Shown one piece after another: positions 1 through 6,338 of a stretch of DNA of 29,499 nt. Both the position numbers and the translations under genes were made by a program. Source of the DNA: Clostridia bacterium (GTDB lineage Bacteria; Bacillota; Clostridia; Oscillospirales; CAG-272); NCBI GenBank assembly GCA_017452335.1, contig JAFTMP010000261.1, positions 1 through 29,499 on the forward strand, given 5' to 3'. The notes under the pieces are model-generated. The model was not told where the DNA came from, ran no database searches, and saw only the letters and a list, made by a program, of their open reading frames with translations. Position 1 is the first letter of the stretch. Every line of letters starts with the position of its first letter.

Positions 1-39
1 AAATGGAAATTTACCATCACAGTAAAACGAATATCATAG
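1..39 (+). CDS. Possible C-terminal tail of an upstream gene (partial)
   Basis: The frame starting at base 1 is open for 12 codons (KWKFTITVKRIS) and ends at TAG 37-39. It is followed 14 bases later by a clear ribosome binding site for the next small ORF. It may be the end of a gene that starts left of the window, but twelve codons cannot identify a family and the frame could be open by chance. Confidence 0.22.
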   Translation, partial: KWKFTITVKRIS

Positions 40-68
40 ATAACACAACCAAAAGAGGAGATACTTAA

Positions 69-128
69 ATGTTTTCTGATAACTTGATTCTTCTTTTCAA
101 CACAATTTTTCCAATAGAACGGACATAA
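69..128 (+). CDS. Possible 19-residue hydrophobic small protein
   Basis: The ATG at 69 is preceded by AGAGGAG at 54-60 with a spacing of 8 bases, and the frame runs 19 codons to TAA at 126-128. The predicted peptide is hydrophobic in its middle (DNLILLFNTIF). It lies 18 bases before the next gene and points the same way. The good ribosome binding site is the only positive evidence. It could be a small membrane peptide or a translated leader for the downstream gene. Confidence 0.3.
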   Translation: MFSDNLILLFNTIFPIERT

Positions 129-146
129 AAAAAGCGAGGAAACTAT

Positions 147-638
147 ATGAAAAAAAGTTCTGATAACATTATGTGGATAATCGGTGTTATTGTGATTGTT
201 GTTGGGATCGTCTTTTCAATATTGGCTACAATAGGCTCCCTTGTTGGTATGGTTAATACTATCATTCATAACATTGTATTTTTTGCTTGCCTTACAGCAA
301 TAATTGTATTTTTCTTTTTGTTTGATAGGGTACGCAAGCTTACGATCGAAAAGAAACTGCGAGACTACGTTCGTTGGTGTGTCACACAAGATCCATGGCA
401 TGGTGAGTTTTCCTTGCTTAACTGTGTAGAGATAGTAGAAAGCAAATCCGACTTATACAAAAATTACTTTCAAATCATCTCTTTTGTACCGCAAATCCCA
501 TATGAATATTGGATCACGCACGAAGAAAAAGAGATCGCATCTGAAATATTAGAGATCTACCAAAAAGAGTTGATGAAATTGTATTTTGATGGGCGTCTAT
601 ACTACGAAAAAAAACAACGAGAGAAGAATTTTTTTTAA
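147..638 (+). CDS. Small membrane protein of unknown function
   Basis: A 163-residue protein with two hydrophobic segments, about residues 8-38 and 41-61, that should span the membrane. A hydrophilic C-terminal domain of about 100 residues follows, rich in Lys, Glu and aromatic residues. I do not recognise the family. A weak GAGG sits about 7 bases before the ATG at 147. The stop overlaps the start of the next gene (TAATG at 636-640), so the two are probably translationally coupled. Base composition is more AT-rich than the chromosomal genes right of the tRNA, which fits cargo of the integrated element. A toxin, immunity or superinfection-exclusion role is possible, but nothing in the sequence shows it. 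Confidence 0.6.
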   Translation: MKKSSDNIMWIIGVIVIVVGIVFSILATIGSLVGMVNTIIHNIVFFACLTAIIVFFFLFDRVRKLTIEKKLRDYVRWCVTQDPWHGEFSLLNCVEIVESKSDLYKNYFQIISFVPQIPYEYWITHEEKEIASEILEIYQKELMKLYFDGRLYYEKKQREKNFF

Positions 639-889
639 TGACGTTGTCCGATTTCTTATACAGACATGAAGAAGAAAGAAATCTGAACGGCAAAAAAATT
701 ATGGTTTACAAGTGCAACAACAAAAACGAATATACTTACGAGCTTACAGAGCTTGGAATTGTGTATTACAAATTATTTCTCGTTGCCACAACATACTGCG
801 GATATTGCAAATACATGAGAATGCATTTCGCATACGTAGAACATTTTGAAAAAGTAATAGACACCAAAGAAGTCAAGTTTTTACGATAG
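638..889 (+). CDS. Small hypothetical protein with a CxxC motif
   Basis: An 83-residue soluble protein whose ATG overlaps the stop codon of the preceding membrane-protein gene by one base, so it is almost certainly co-transcribed and coupled with it. Residues around 54-57 form YCGYC, a CxxC pair, near the stretch MRMHFAYVEHF. With only one Cys pair and scattered His, a small zinc site is conceivable but unproven. No family is recognised. The gene ends 37 bases before the integrase start, so it may share the integrase transcript. It is likely accessory cargo of the element. Confidence 0.5.
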   Translation: MTLSDFLYRHEEERNLNGKKIMVYKCNNKNEYTYELTELGIVYYKLFLVATTYCGYCKYMRMHFAYVEHFEKVIDTKEVKFLR

Positions 890-926
890 ACCAATTGATA
901 AGTACAATAATACAAGGAGAACAGCA

Positions 927-2087
927 ATGCCCGAATACTACATCTCATCCACCAAGTGCGCCATTCAAGAACGGCAGACGAAAAGAAACGGCAAGGTATA
1001 CGATGTGGTTTTCCGCATCACCTCCCTTGACGGAGAAGAAAAGCAAAAGAAACTCTCCGGATATAAGTCCAAGGGTGCAGCCAAAGCCGCCCACGCGAAG
1101 TTTATCACAGAACACTGTGAGTTGGTCAAGAACAATCCTCTGAAAAAGAGGGTAAAGGAAAAGGAAGACCCGAGACCCCAACTTCCAAGCGTAGGGAAAT
1201 TGTTCGAGCTGCATTTGCAAGGCATCACCAACCAAACAAAGCAGTCTTCCATCTACGATAGAAAAAAAGTCTTCAACTCCTTCATCCTTCCCTATTATGA
1301 AAATGCCCCTATTACCGATCTCACCAAGGAAGAGTTGTACAAATGGCAAGATAACCTATGGGCAACAGTCAATCCTTCTACCAGAGAACACTACTCCTAC
1401 GAATACCTTTGCAAGATCAGAATGCACTTTGCTGCATTTCTTGCGTGGGTAGAGACCCGCCATTCCTTCCATAACGCGTTTCCTGACGTTGTAAAGCCCA
1501 AAAGACGTATCAGCAAGAGAGAGACCGAGATTTGGACAAGAGAGCAATTTGAGCAGTTTATAGCGGTTGTAGACAATCCTGTTTATCACGCACTCTTCAC
1601 TACAGCATTTTTCACCGGCAGACGAAAAGGAGAACTTTTCGCCTTGACACAAAAAGATGTGGATCTAAAAAAGAAGCAGATCACCGTCAACAAATCCCTT
1701 ACCACAAGAACAACAACCGGCAATACCTACGAGATTACCTCCACCAAGGCTGACAAAAGCCAAAAAATCCCCGTCTGTGACAGAGTGATCGAGGAACTAA
1801 AAGCTTACAAGGGAACCGCCCCCTTCTTCTTCTCAAGAGACGGCGGCGCATCCCCTCTCAGTGACACCTCCATGCAAAGAGCATTCACTGCATACTGTGA
1901 AAAAGCAGGAGTACCTAAGATTCGCTTTCACGACCTTCGTCACTCCTACGTCTCTATGCTGATACACCTGGGCGCAAACTTTACTGTCATTGCCGACCTA
2001 ATCGGTGATACTGTGGAGCAGGTAACAAAAACCTACGGACACATGTATATCTCCGATAAGCTTGAGATTGTATCAAAAATCAAATAA
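927..2087 (+). CDS. int: Tyrosine-type site-specific integrase
   Basis: A 386-residue phage/ICE-type tyrosine recombinase that would insert and excise the element at the neighbouring tRNA-Val. Residues 1-60 resemble the beta-sheet arm-binding N-terminal domain, about 88-185 the core-binding domain, and about 200-380 the catalytic domain. The catalytic set is visible: R233 in TGRRKGEL, K274 in the beta-hairpin, H335 and R338 in FHDLRHS, and the nucleophile Y370 in KTYGHM. The place usually taken by the second His/Trp carries D361 (LIGD), a variant that also appears in other Firmicute integrases. ATG 927 has AAGGAGA at 914-920. All domains are intact, so the protein should be functional. Family assignment is secure; mobility is inferred. 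Confidence 0.95.
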   Translation: MPEYYISSTKCAIQERQTKRNGKVYDVVFRITSLDGEEKQKKLSGYKSKGAAKAAHAKFITEHCELVKNNPLKKRVKEKEDPRPQLPSVGKLFELHLQGITNQTKQSSIYDRKKVFNSFILPYYENAPITDLTKEELYKWQDNLWATVNPSTREHYSYEYLCKIRMHFAAFLAWVETRHSFHNAFPDVVKPKRRISKRETEIWTREQFEQFIAVVDNPVYHALFTTAFFTGRRKGELFALTQKDVDLKKKQITVNKSLTTRTTTGNTYEITSTKADKSQKIPVCDRVIEELKAYKGTAPFFFSRDGGASPLSDTSMQRAFTAYCEKAGVPKIRFHDLRHSYVSMLIHLGANFTVIADLIGDTVEQVTKTYGHMYISDKLEIVSKIK

Positions 2088-2088
2088 A

Positions 2089-2112
2089 TTTAGTAACAAC
2101 TTTTAGTAACAA
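2089..2112 (+). repeat. Two 11-bp direct repeats after int
   Basis: TTTAGTAACAA occurs at 2089-2099 and again at 2102-2112, a 13-bp period, immediately downstream of the integrase stop and between it and the tRNA. Tyrosine integrases with an N-terminal arm-binding domain use short direct repeats near the att core, so these are candidate arm-type sites. Their role is inferred. Confidence 0.5.
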
Positions 2113-2173
2113 AACAGTTTAAACGTAGCAAAATGCAACAAAAACGTTTGTTAAACTCGACTAAAAAGCAAAG

Positions 2174-2222
2174 AAAAACACCCGATTTCATGTACATTTT
2201 GTACAAAAATCGGGTGTTTTTT
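2174..2222. terminator. Bidirectional terminator between int and tRNA-Val
   Basis: A 15-bp perfect inverted repeat (2174-2188 with 2207-2221, AAAAACACCCGATTT and its complement) encloses a second short stem TGTAC/GTACA. Each strand ends in a T run. It can stop the integrase transcript on the plus strand and the tRNA-Val transcript on the minus strand. If the element is inserted in the tRNA, this terminator belongs to the element. Confidence 0.85.
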
Positions 2223-2227
2223 CGATT

Positions 2228-2304
2228 TGGTGGAGACGTAGGGACTCGAACCCAAGACCTCTCGGATGTGAACCGAACGCTCTAACCAGCTGAGCTACGC
2301 CTCC
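2228..2304 (-). tRNA. tRNA-Val (anticodon CAC), CCA encoded
   Basis: On the minus strand the acceptor GGAGGCG pairs with CGTCTCC, allowing one G-T pair. The D-arm (GCTC/GAGC) and the T-arm with GTTCGAGTCC are present. The anticodon stem TTCGG/CCGAG holds the loop TTCACAT, giving anticodon CAC, which reads GUG. The 3' CCA is encoded at 2228-2230. Its 3' end faces the integrase, so this gene is the likely attachment site. The part of the tRNA nearest the element may have been restored by the element on integration. Confidence 0.96.
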
Positions 2305-2313
2305 GTGCCTCAT

Positions 2314-2342
2314 AGTATAGTACAAAAAAATCTGTTTGTCAA
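2314..2342 (-). promoter_or_regulatory. Promoter of tRNA-Val
   Basis: On the minus strand TTGACA (2337-2342) and TATACT (2314-2319) are separated by 17 bases, placing the start a few bases before the mature tRNA 5' end at 2304. It matches the SigA consensus closely. Confidence 0.85.
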
Positions 2343-2370
2343 GAGATTTTTAAAAATTATTTTCCGATTG

Positions 2371-2408
2371 AAAAAGCAAGGACCCGCGCTTGTGCGCGGA
2401 TCCTTGCT
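2371..2408 (-). terminator. Terminator of the trmB-rbr unit
   Basis: On the minus strand a GC-rich hairpin with arms 2375-2388 and 2393-2408 (GCAAGGA and GCGCGG segments) has a 4-base loop and is followed by TTTTT. It lies 16 bases beyond the rubrerythrin stop codon. Confidence 0.88.
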
Positions 2409-2423
2409 CTTGTCATGATGGAA

Positions 2424-2957
2424 TCAATAGTTCTCCGCACGAACCTCAAAATATGCCTGGGGATGTGCACATACGGGGCAAAACTCGGGAGCCTTTTTGC
2501 CGATTACCAGGTGTCCGCAGTTGCGGCATTCCCACATCGTCTCCTCAGCCTTTTCAAACACAGCCTTCATTTCCACATTGTTCAGCAGTGCTCTATAGCG
2601 CTCCTCGTGAGTCTTTTCGATAGCGGCAACCATGCGGAATTTTGCGGCAAGATCGGTAAAGCCCTCTTCCTCTGCTTCCTTTGCAAAGGTGGCGTACATA
2701 TCGGTCCATTCATAGTTTTCGCCCTCTGCTGCAGACAGCAGGTTTGCGGCAGTGTCACCAAGGCCGCCCAGTGCCTTGAACCACATCTTAGCGTGTTCCT
2801 TTTCATTGTTTGCGGTGTTTTCAAAAATTGCCGCGATCTGCTGATAGCCTTCCTTTTTCGCAACCGAAGCGAAATAGGTATACTTGTTTCTTGCCTGCGA
2901 TTCGCCGGCGAAGGCGGTCATCAAATTCTGTTCGGTTTTGCTTCCCTTAAGCTGCAT
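2424..2957 (-). CDS. rbr: Rubrerythrin
   Basis: A 177-residue non-haem iron peroxidase that reduces hydrogen peroxide in the cytoplasm of anaerobes, taking electrons through rubredoxin-type centres. The N-terminal four-helix ferritin-like domain shows the di-iron ligands expected for the family: E19, E52 and H55 (NEKEH), E94/E97 (KEAEEE), and E114/H117 (EKTH). The C-terminal rubredoxin-like domain carries the FeS4 ligands C144-x2-C147 and C160-x2-C163. Length is typical. ATG 2957 has AAGGAG 10 bases upstream. The gene follows trmB by 20 bases on the same strand and ends at a strong terminator, so it is probably the last gene of a two-gene transcript. Confidence 0.97.
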   Translation of the reverse strand: MQLKGSKTEQNLMTAFAGESQARNKYTYFASVAKKEGYQQIAAIFENTANNEKEHAKMWFKALGGLGDTAANLLSAAEGENYEWTDMYATFAKEAEEEGFTDLAAKFRMVAAIEKTHEERYRALLNNVEMKAVFEKAEETMWECRNCGHLVIGKKAPEFCPVCAHPQAYFEVRAENY

Positions 2958-2977
2958 AGTTTAAATACTCCTTTATA

Positions 2978-3661
2978 TCATTCCGCATTCTCTGCCTGCG
3001 GTGGGCAACATTGTTCGGTGCTTTCCGCCTTTTTTACGCGGGCTTCCACGCGGTGAATGGGAAAGCCCTTGGCAGAAAAGTTTCGCTCATATTCTGTCTC
3101 TATATTATCCCCGTTATACTCGCTTGCATGCAAGTCTCTGGTGAGCTGATCCAGCTCGAAGCCGCTTGCTTCAAATTCCTCCAAAGAGAAATCAAAAAGT
3201 CCAACATTATCGGTCTTAAAGCAGATCACGCCATCATCGGTGAGGATCGACTTATAGATCTCTAAGAAGGTTCTGTATGTTAATCTTCTCTTGTAGTGCT
3301 TGCTTTTGGGCCAGGGGTCGGAGAAGTTTAGGTAGATATGGCTCACATCTCCCTTTTGGAAATACTCGGTCAGCTTTTTGGCATCGGAGATCAAAAACTT
3401 AATGTTCTCGCATCCTGCGGCATCTGCCTTTTCCATGGCACACAGTGCCACATCGGAGATCAGCTCCACCGCAATGTAGGGCTGTTCCTTATACTTTTCG
3501 GAGCACGCTACGGCAAAGTCTCCCTTACCGCATCCGATCTCCAGCCTGCAGGGCAAGCGTCCTTCTGATCGTAAATTGTCAATTTCTGCAGGAGATTCCA
3601 GCAACAATCGGGAAAGAGCCTGAATTCTTGCTTCTCCGTTCTTTTTTTTTCGCATTCTCAT
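2978..3661 (-). CDS. trmB: tRNA (guanine-N7)-methyltransferase TrmB
   Basis: A 227-residue class I SAM-dependent methyltransferase that makes m7G46 in the variable loop of tRNAs. The SAM-binding motif I is LEIGCGKGDF (residues 40-49). The family signature NFSDPWPKSKHYKRR, with the catalytic-region Asp, Pro and Trp, lies in the middle, and the C-terminal TEYERNF region that helps bind substrate is present. ATG 3661 or ATG 3655 (M3) could start the protein; neither has a strong ribosome binding site, and MRMRKKK is a common beginning in related Firmicute proteins. It is the first gene of the unit with rbr. Its promoter faces the promoter of the gene at 3845. Confidence 0.94.
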   Translation of the reverse strand: MRMRKKKNGEARIQALSRLLLESPAEIDNLRSEGRLPCRLEIGCGKGDFAVACSEKYKEQPYIAVELISDVALCAMEKADAAGCENIKFLISDAKKLTEYFQKGDVSHIYLNFSDPWPKSKHYKRRLTYRTFLEIYKSILTDDGVICFKTDNVGLFDFSLEEFEASGFELDQLTRDLHASEYNGDNIETEYERNFSAKGFPIHRVEARVKKAESTEQCCPPQAENAE

Positions 3662-3662
3662 C

Positions 3663-3691
3663 TTGCAAATCTCTTAACTTTCTGCTATAAT
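3663..3691 (+). promoter_or_regulatory. Promoter for the 3845-5845 envelope pair
   Basis: TTGCAA (3663-3668), 17 bases, then TATAAT (3686-3691). Transcription would begin near 3698 and give a leader of about 145 bases before ATG 3845. The -35 abuts the trmB start codon. The leader contains the hairpin CTGTCGT/ACGACAG at 3728-3746. Confidence 0.7.
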
Positions 3692-3750
3692 AGAGTGTGT
3701 GTATATTGGTCACTTGAATTGACTTTTCTGTCGTCTTCAACGACAGGTAC

Positions 3751-3780
3751 ATTATACCATATTAAACGAACTATTTGCAA
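3751..3780 (-). promoter_or_regulatory. Promoter of trmB-rbr, facing the plus-strand promoter
   Basis: On the minus strand TTGCAA (3775-3780), 18 bases, TATAAT (3751-3756). Its transcript would start near 3744, directly at the 7-bp hairpin 3728-3746, and run left into trmB. The two opposing transcripts would overlap by about 45 bases. Confidence 0.7.
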
Positions 3781-3844
3781 GAGGTTTTTTGTACTTTCGG
3801 AAAATAATTCCGTGTACAAAAGATCAGAAAGGAACGGTACACCG

Positions 3845-4579
3845 ATGTCCGATAAAACCAAGCTGACATCTGAAAATTCTCAGACCGCTCAACTTCCTGC
3901 TTTTGAAAAAAAGCAGGATGGCGAAGTAAAAAAACAACCGCTAAAAAAGATTCGTCCTGCTTCTGCCAAAAATGGTCAAGGCAGACCCGAAAAGAGAGTT
4001 TCCATCAAGGGCGCACTTACCAAAAAGAGCCCCCTTGCCAAGGAGAGTGAAAACTCCCCCTCGAAGAGCGCAAAGACCAACAAGACCCCTTCAAATAAGA
4101 AAAGTGCGGCTTCCTCGTTGGTGAAGCAGAATGTAAAAGCTTCGGAGCATAACGCTCATGCCAAACTGATTTTTATTATCAGTATGATCCTGCTTACCCC
4201 CCTTGCACTTTTGGTTGCTCTTGCAGTAATTGCGTTGTTTTTGGCGGTTCTTTTTGTCGTGCTGATCGCCGGAGGCGTGATGGCAATCGTCATGGTTGGT
4301 GCAGTTGCCGCGGGTGTGCTTTTTTCCTGCGTGGGTTCCGCTTATGGAGTAATCAATTTGCTCACAGGCGAGGGCTTTGAATTGGTTACGGGACAATATG
4401 AACTGGGTCTGGGGCTTGCCATTGCGGGAATTACCATCGTGGCGTGCGCCCTGCTTTACAGCGGTATCACCGATTTGGTTCCCTTTATTTTCAGAAAATG
4501 CGGTCAGCTTTTCAAGTTTCTTGTAAAAAAGGTTAGACAATTGATTCGTTGGCTTTATCAGTACAGTACTCAGCTCTAA
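3845..4579 (+). CDS. Membrane protein with basic disordered N-terminus, DUF1700-like membrane region
   Basis: A 244-residue protein. The open frame extends upstream to 3695, but ATG 3845 is chosen because AGAAAGGA lies just before it (3826-3833). Residues 1-100 are a Lys/Ser/Pro-rich, probably disordered cytoplasmic tail. Residues 107-142 and 144-170 are hydrophobic, followed by a GLGLAIAGITIVACALLY segment at about 187-205. A short basic aromatic tail ends the protein. The membrane part resembles the C-terminal half of DUF1700/HAAS proteins, and the next gene looks like DUF4097, the usual partner of that family. The N-terminal HAAS helical domain itself is not recognisable, so the basic tail is an unusual replacement. 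Role in envelope sensing or anti-sigma-type control is inferred only from that pairing. Confidence 0.75.
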   Translation: MSDKTKLTSENSQTAQLPAFEKKQDGEVKKQPLKKIRPASAKNGQGRPEKRVSIKGALTKKSPLAKESENSPSKSAKTNKTPSNKKSAASSLVKQNVKASEHNAHAKLIFIISMILLTPLALLVALAVIALFLAVLFVVLIAGGVMAIVMVGAVAAGVLFSCVGSAYGVINLLTGEGFELVTGQYELGLGLAIAGITIVACALLYSGITDLVPFIFRKCGQLFKFLVKKVRQLIRWLYQYSTQL

Positions 4580-4621
4580 GTTTATTGAAAGGAGTTTCCG
4601 CGAGGAAATATTGGATTTGGA

Positions 4622-5845
4622 ATGAAACCTGCAACTCTTATTGTGATGTCGGTTGGACTCATCATAACGGTCCTTGGCTTTGCGCTTTGCCTGCTTTCTG
4701 TAAAAAAAGCGGAAAGCGACTATCCCGATAACGATATTTTTGCCTTTGAAGGTGAAAACTACCAAGTGATCGACGGTGATACCATCCGCACAGAGGATTT
4801 TTCCGATGTGATCTATGTCACCGAGGAAAACGAAGTAAAGGCTGTTGAACAGGACGTAAAGGTTCTCTCTGTGATACTGAAGGATATTGACAATGTGGAA
4901 ATCATTGGAAATCAGACGTCTTCCAAGGTCATGGTATACAATATGCAGCCGGGGCTTTATGCTTGTCGGATCGGTTCCGGCGTAATGAAGCTGACCAACG
5001 GCTTTGAGCAAGCATTGATCTTTGATTATTTTTCCGATGCAATCGGCAATTTCAGCGGTATTCGTAAATATTTTAATCCCGATTTTACCACAGGCAAGGA
5101 AAAGAAAGTAATTATTCATATCAACGACGAGGATGTTCTCAAGCGTATTGATCTGAATTTTACAAATTGCGAAAATGTGACTGTCAAAAACCTCACCTGC
5201 TCGCTGGACTGCAAGGTAGTGTTAGACAACAGCAATATCTTATTTGAAAATTGTAAATTTAAAGATCCCGAGATTATTTGGGAAGACGATCCCGTTTCTA
5301 CGCCGGATGTATCTCCCGCGCCCGAACCTTCCCCTTCCCCCTCTGCCGAAGAAAGTCCCGCGCCCGAACCCTTCGAGCCTGTTCCCTCTCTTTCTCCCGA
5401 TCAAGATCAATCACAGGAAGAGCAGCCCAAGGAGCCCACGTACATCACACATTATTTAACAATTCATTTGAACATGACCAATGGAAGCACCTTTACTTCC
5501 GATGCTTGCTCCTTTAGCTCGGTAACTGCGATCGTGAACAAAAATGTGATCACCGAGGACGATGTGACCGATCAGACCGGAGAAGAACAGAGCGATCTGA
5601 TCGGTACTTATGTTTCCAACAATGGAAAGAAATGTACTCTCAATCTGGATCTGACCATGGCAGGTATTCTTTACGGCTTTGATATCCGTAATGTACCCGA
5701 TGAAGACAAGGCTTCTGATACCAGTCTTGTTACCGTGGTAAACGGTTATTCTCAGCCTCAGATCTATTTAGACCATGCGGGTGATGAAGATTATCCGCAG
5801 ATCAAGATCGACGCCTCCAACTGCGAGATCAATATTGAAAACTAA
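4622..5845 (+). CDS. Membrane-anchored DUF4097-like beta-helix protein
   Basis: A 407-residue protein with one N-terminal transmembrane segment (about 6-26) and an extracytoplasmic remainder. About residues 60-220 show repeating beta-strands typical of the DUF4097 putative adhesin fold (GDTIRTEDFSDVIYVTEE, then VKVLSVILKDIDNVEIIGN). Residues 224-274 are a Pro/Ser/Glu linker with repeated APEP and SPSPS units. A second beta-rich part (275-407) follows, ending in short strands with Asn/Asp turns. It lies 42 bases after the membrane-protein gene and shares its transcript. GAAAGGAG at 4587-4594 is too far from ATG 4622 for normal use, so the start is uncertain by a few codons. The Pro-rich linker within the adhesin-like body is unusual. 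Function unknown. Confidence 0.75.
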   Translation: MKPATLIVMSVGLIITVLGFALCLLSVKKAESDYPDNDIFAFEGENYQVIDGDTIRTEDFSDVIYVTEENEVKAVEQDVKVLSVILKDIDNVEIIGNQTSSKVMVYNMQPGLYACRIGSGVMKLTNGFEQALIFDYFSDAIGNFSGIRKYFNPDFTTGKEKKVIIHINDEDVLKRIDLNFTNCENVTVKNLTCSLDCKVVLDNSNILFENCKFKDPEIIWEDDPVSTPDVSPAPEPSPSPSAEESPAPEPFEPVPSLSPDQDQSQEEQPKEPTYITHYLTIHLNMTNGSTFTSDACSFSSVTAIVNKNVITEDDVTDQTGEEQSDLIGTYVSNNGKKCTLNLDLTMAGILYGFDIRNVPDEDKASDTSLVTVVNGYSQPQIYLDHAGDEDYPQIKIDASNCEINIEN

Positions 5846-5856
5846 TAACAACAAAC

Positions 5857-5894
5857 CGGCTCGTACAACGAAAACGCTGTGCGAGCCGATTTAA
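5857..5894 (+). terminator. Terminator of the envelope pair
   Basis: An 11-bp stem (5857-5867 with 5878-5888, CGGCTCG/CGAGCCG core) has a 10-base loop and is followed by ATTTAATA. The T tract is weak, but the stem is strong and sits 12 bases after the stop codon. Confidence 0.7.
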
Positions 5895-6057
5895 TATCCT
5901 TGCTTAAATTGTATCAAATTTTTGATGTTTTTTCAAGTTTCCTCTGCTTTGGTAAAGTTTTTTCGTATAAAAGAAACACTTGCGGTAAACAATAAGGTTG
6001 CCCGAGCTCATGTTCAATACAGCGCGCGGGAAATATATCAAAACAGGAGAAAAGCGT

Positions 6058-6276
6058 ATGCTTGACAAGATTGCGCTGACCATTGCCATTATTGGCGGCA
6101 TTAACTGGGGAAGCGTCGGGTTGTTTCAATTTGATATCGTATCGTGGCTTTGCGGAGGCACTGATGCACTGCTGACAAGAATCATCTTTACTATCGTAGG
6201 TCTTTCTTCTCTGTGGTGCATCTCCCTGCTGTTCAGAGAGCGTACCGAGGTATTCAACACAAGCAATAATAACTGA
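6058..6276 (+). CDS. DUF378 family small membrane protein
   Basis: A 72-residue protein with two transmembrane segments separated by a short loop. The first half, IALTIAIIGGINWGSVGLF, carries the GGINWG signature of the DUF378 family (YuzA type). The second segment is LLTRIIFTIVGLSSLWCISLLF. The open frame extends to 5998, but ATG 6058 is preceded by AGGAGA at 6045-6050 and begins the conserved domain. The gene is monocistronic, bounded right by a shared terminator. Members are widespread in Firmicutes and their function is unknown. Confidence 0.88.
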   Translation: MLDKIALTIAIIGGINWGSVGLFQFDIVSWLCGGTDALLTRIIFTIVGLSSLWCISLLFRERTEVFNTSNNN

Positions 6277-6291
6277 CGGCTTAATATAAAG

Positions 6292-6335
6292 GCGAAGGAT
6301 TCCTTTCAATAGAAGAAGGAACCCTTCGCTTCTTT
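6292..6335. terminator. Bidirectional terminator between converging genes
   Basis: GCGAAGG-ATTCCTT (from 6292) pairs with AAGGAA-CCCTTCGC (to 6329). The plus strand continues CTTCTTTATTT. It separates the DUF378 gene from the converging ABC-F gene whose stop is at 6339. Confidence 0.75.
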
Positions 6336-6338
6336 ATT

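Larger units (their letters stand above)
1..2255. mobile_element. End of an integrated element adjoining tRNA-Val
   Basis: A tyrosine integrase gene points toward the 3' end of a minus-strand tRNA-Val(CAC) gene about 140 bp away. This is the usual arrangement of a phage or integrative element inserted in a tRNA 3' end. The genes left of the integrase are small, AT-rich and unrecognised, unlike the housekeeping genes on the other side of the tRNA. The body of the element lies outside the window to the left. The right limit is set at about the T-arm of the tRNA, where the crossover identity block would be expected. The second att site is not visible, so the exact boundary is inferred. Confidence 0.6.

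Noticed and set aside
4091..5119. A 342-codon open frame on the minus strand
   Set aside because: It lies opposite the two plus-strand envelope genes, which have signal/membrane features, ribosome binding sites and a promoter. The minus-strand translation is His/Lys-rich, without domains, and has no ribosome binding site.
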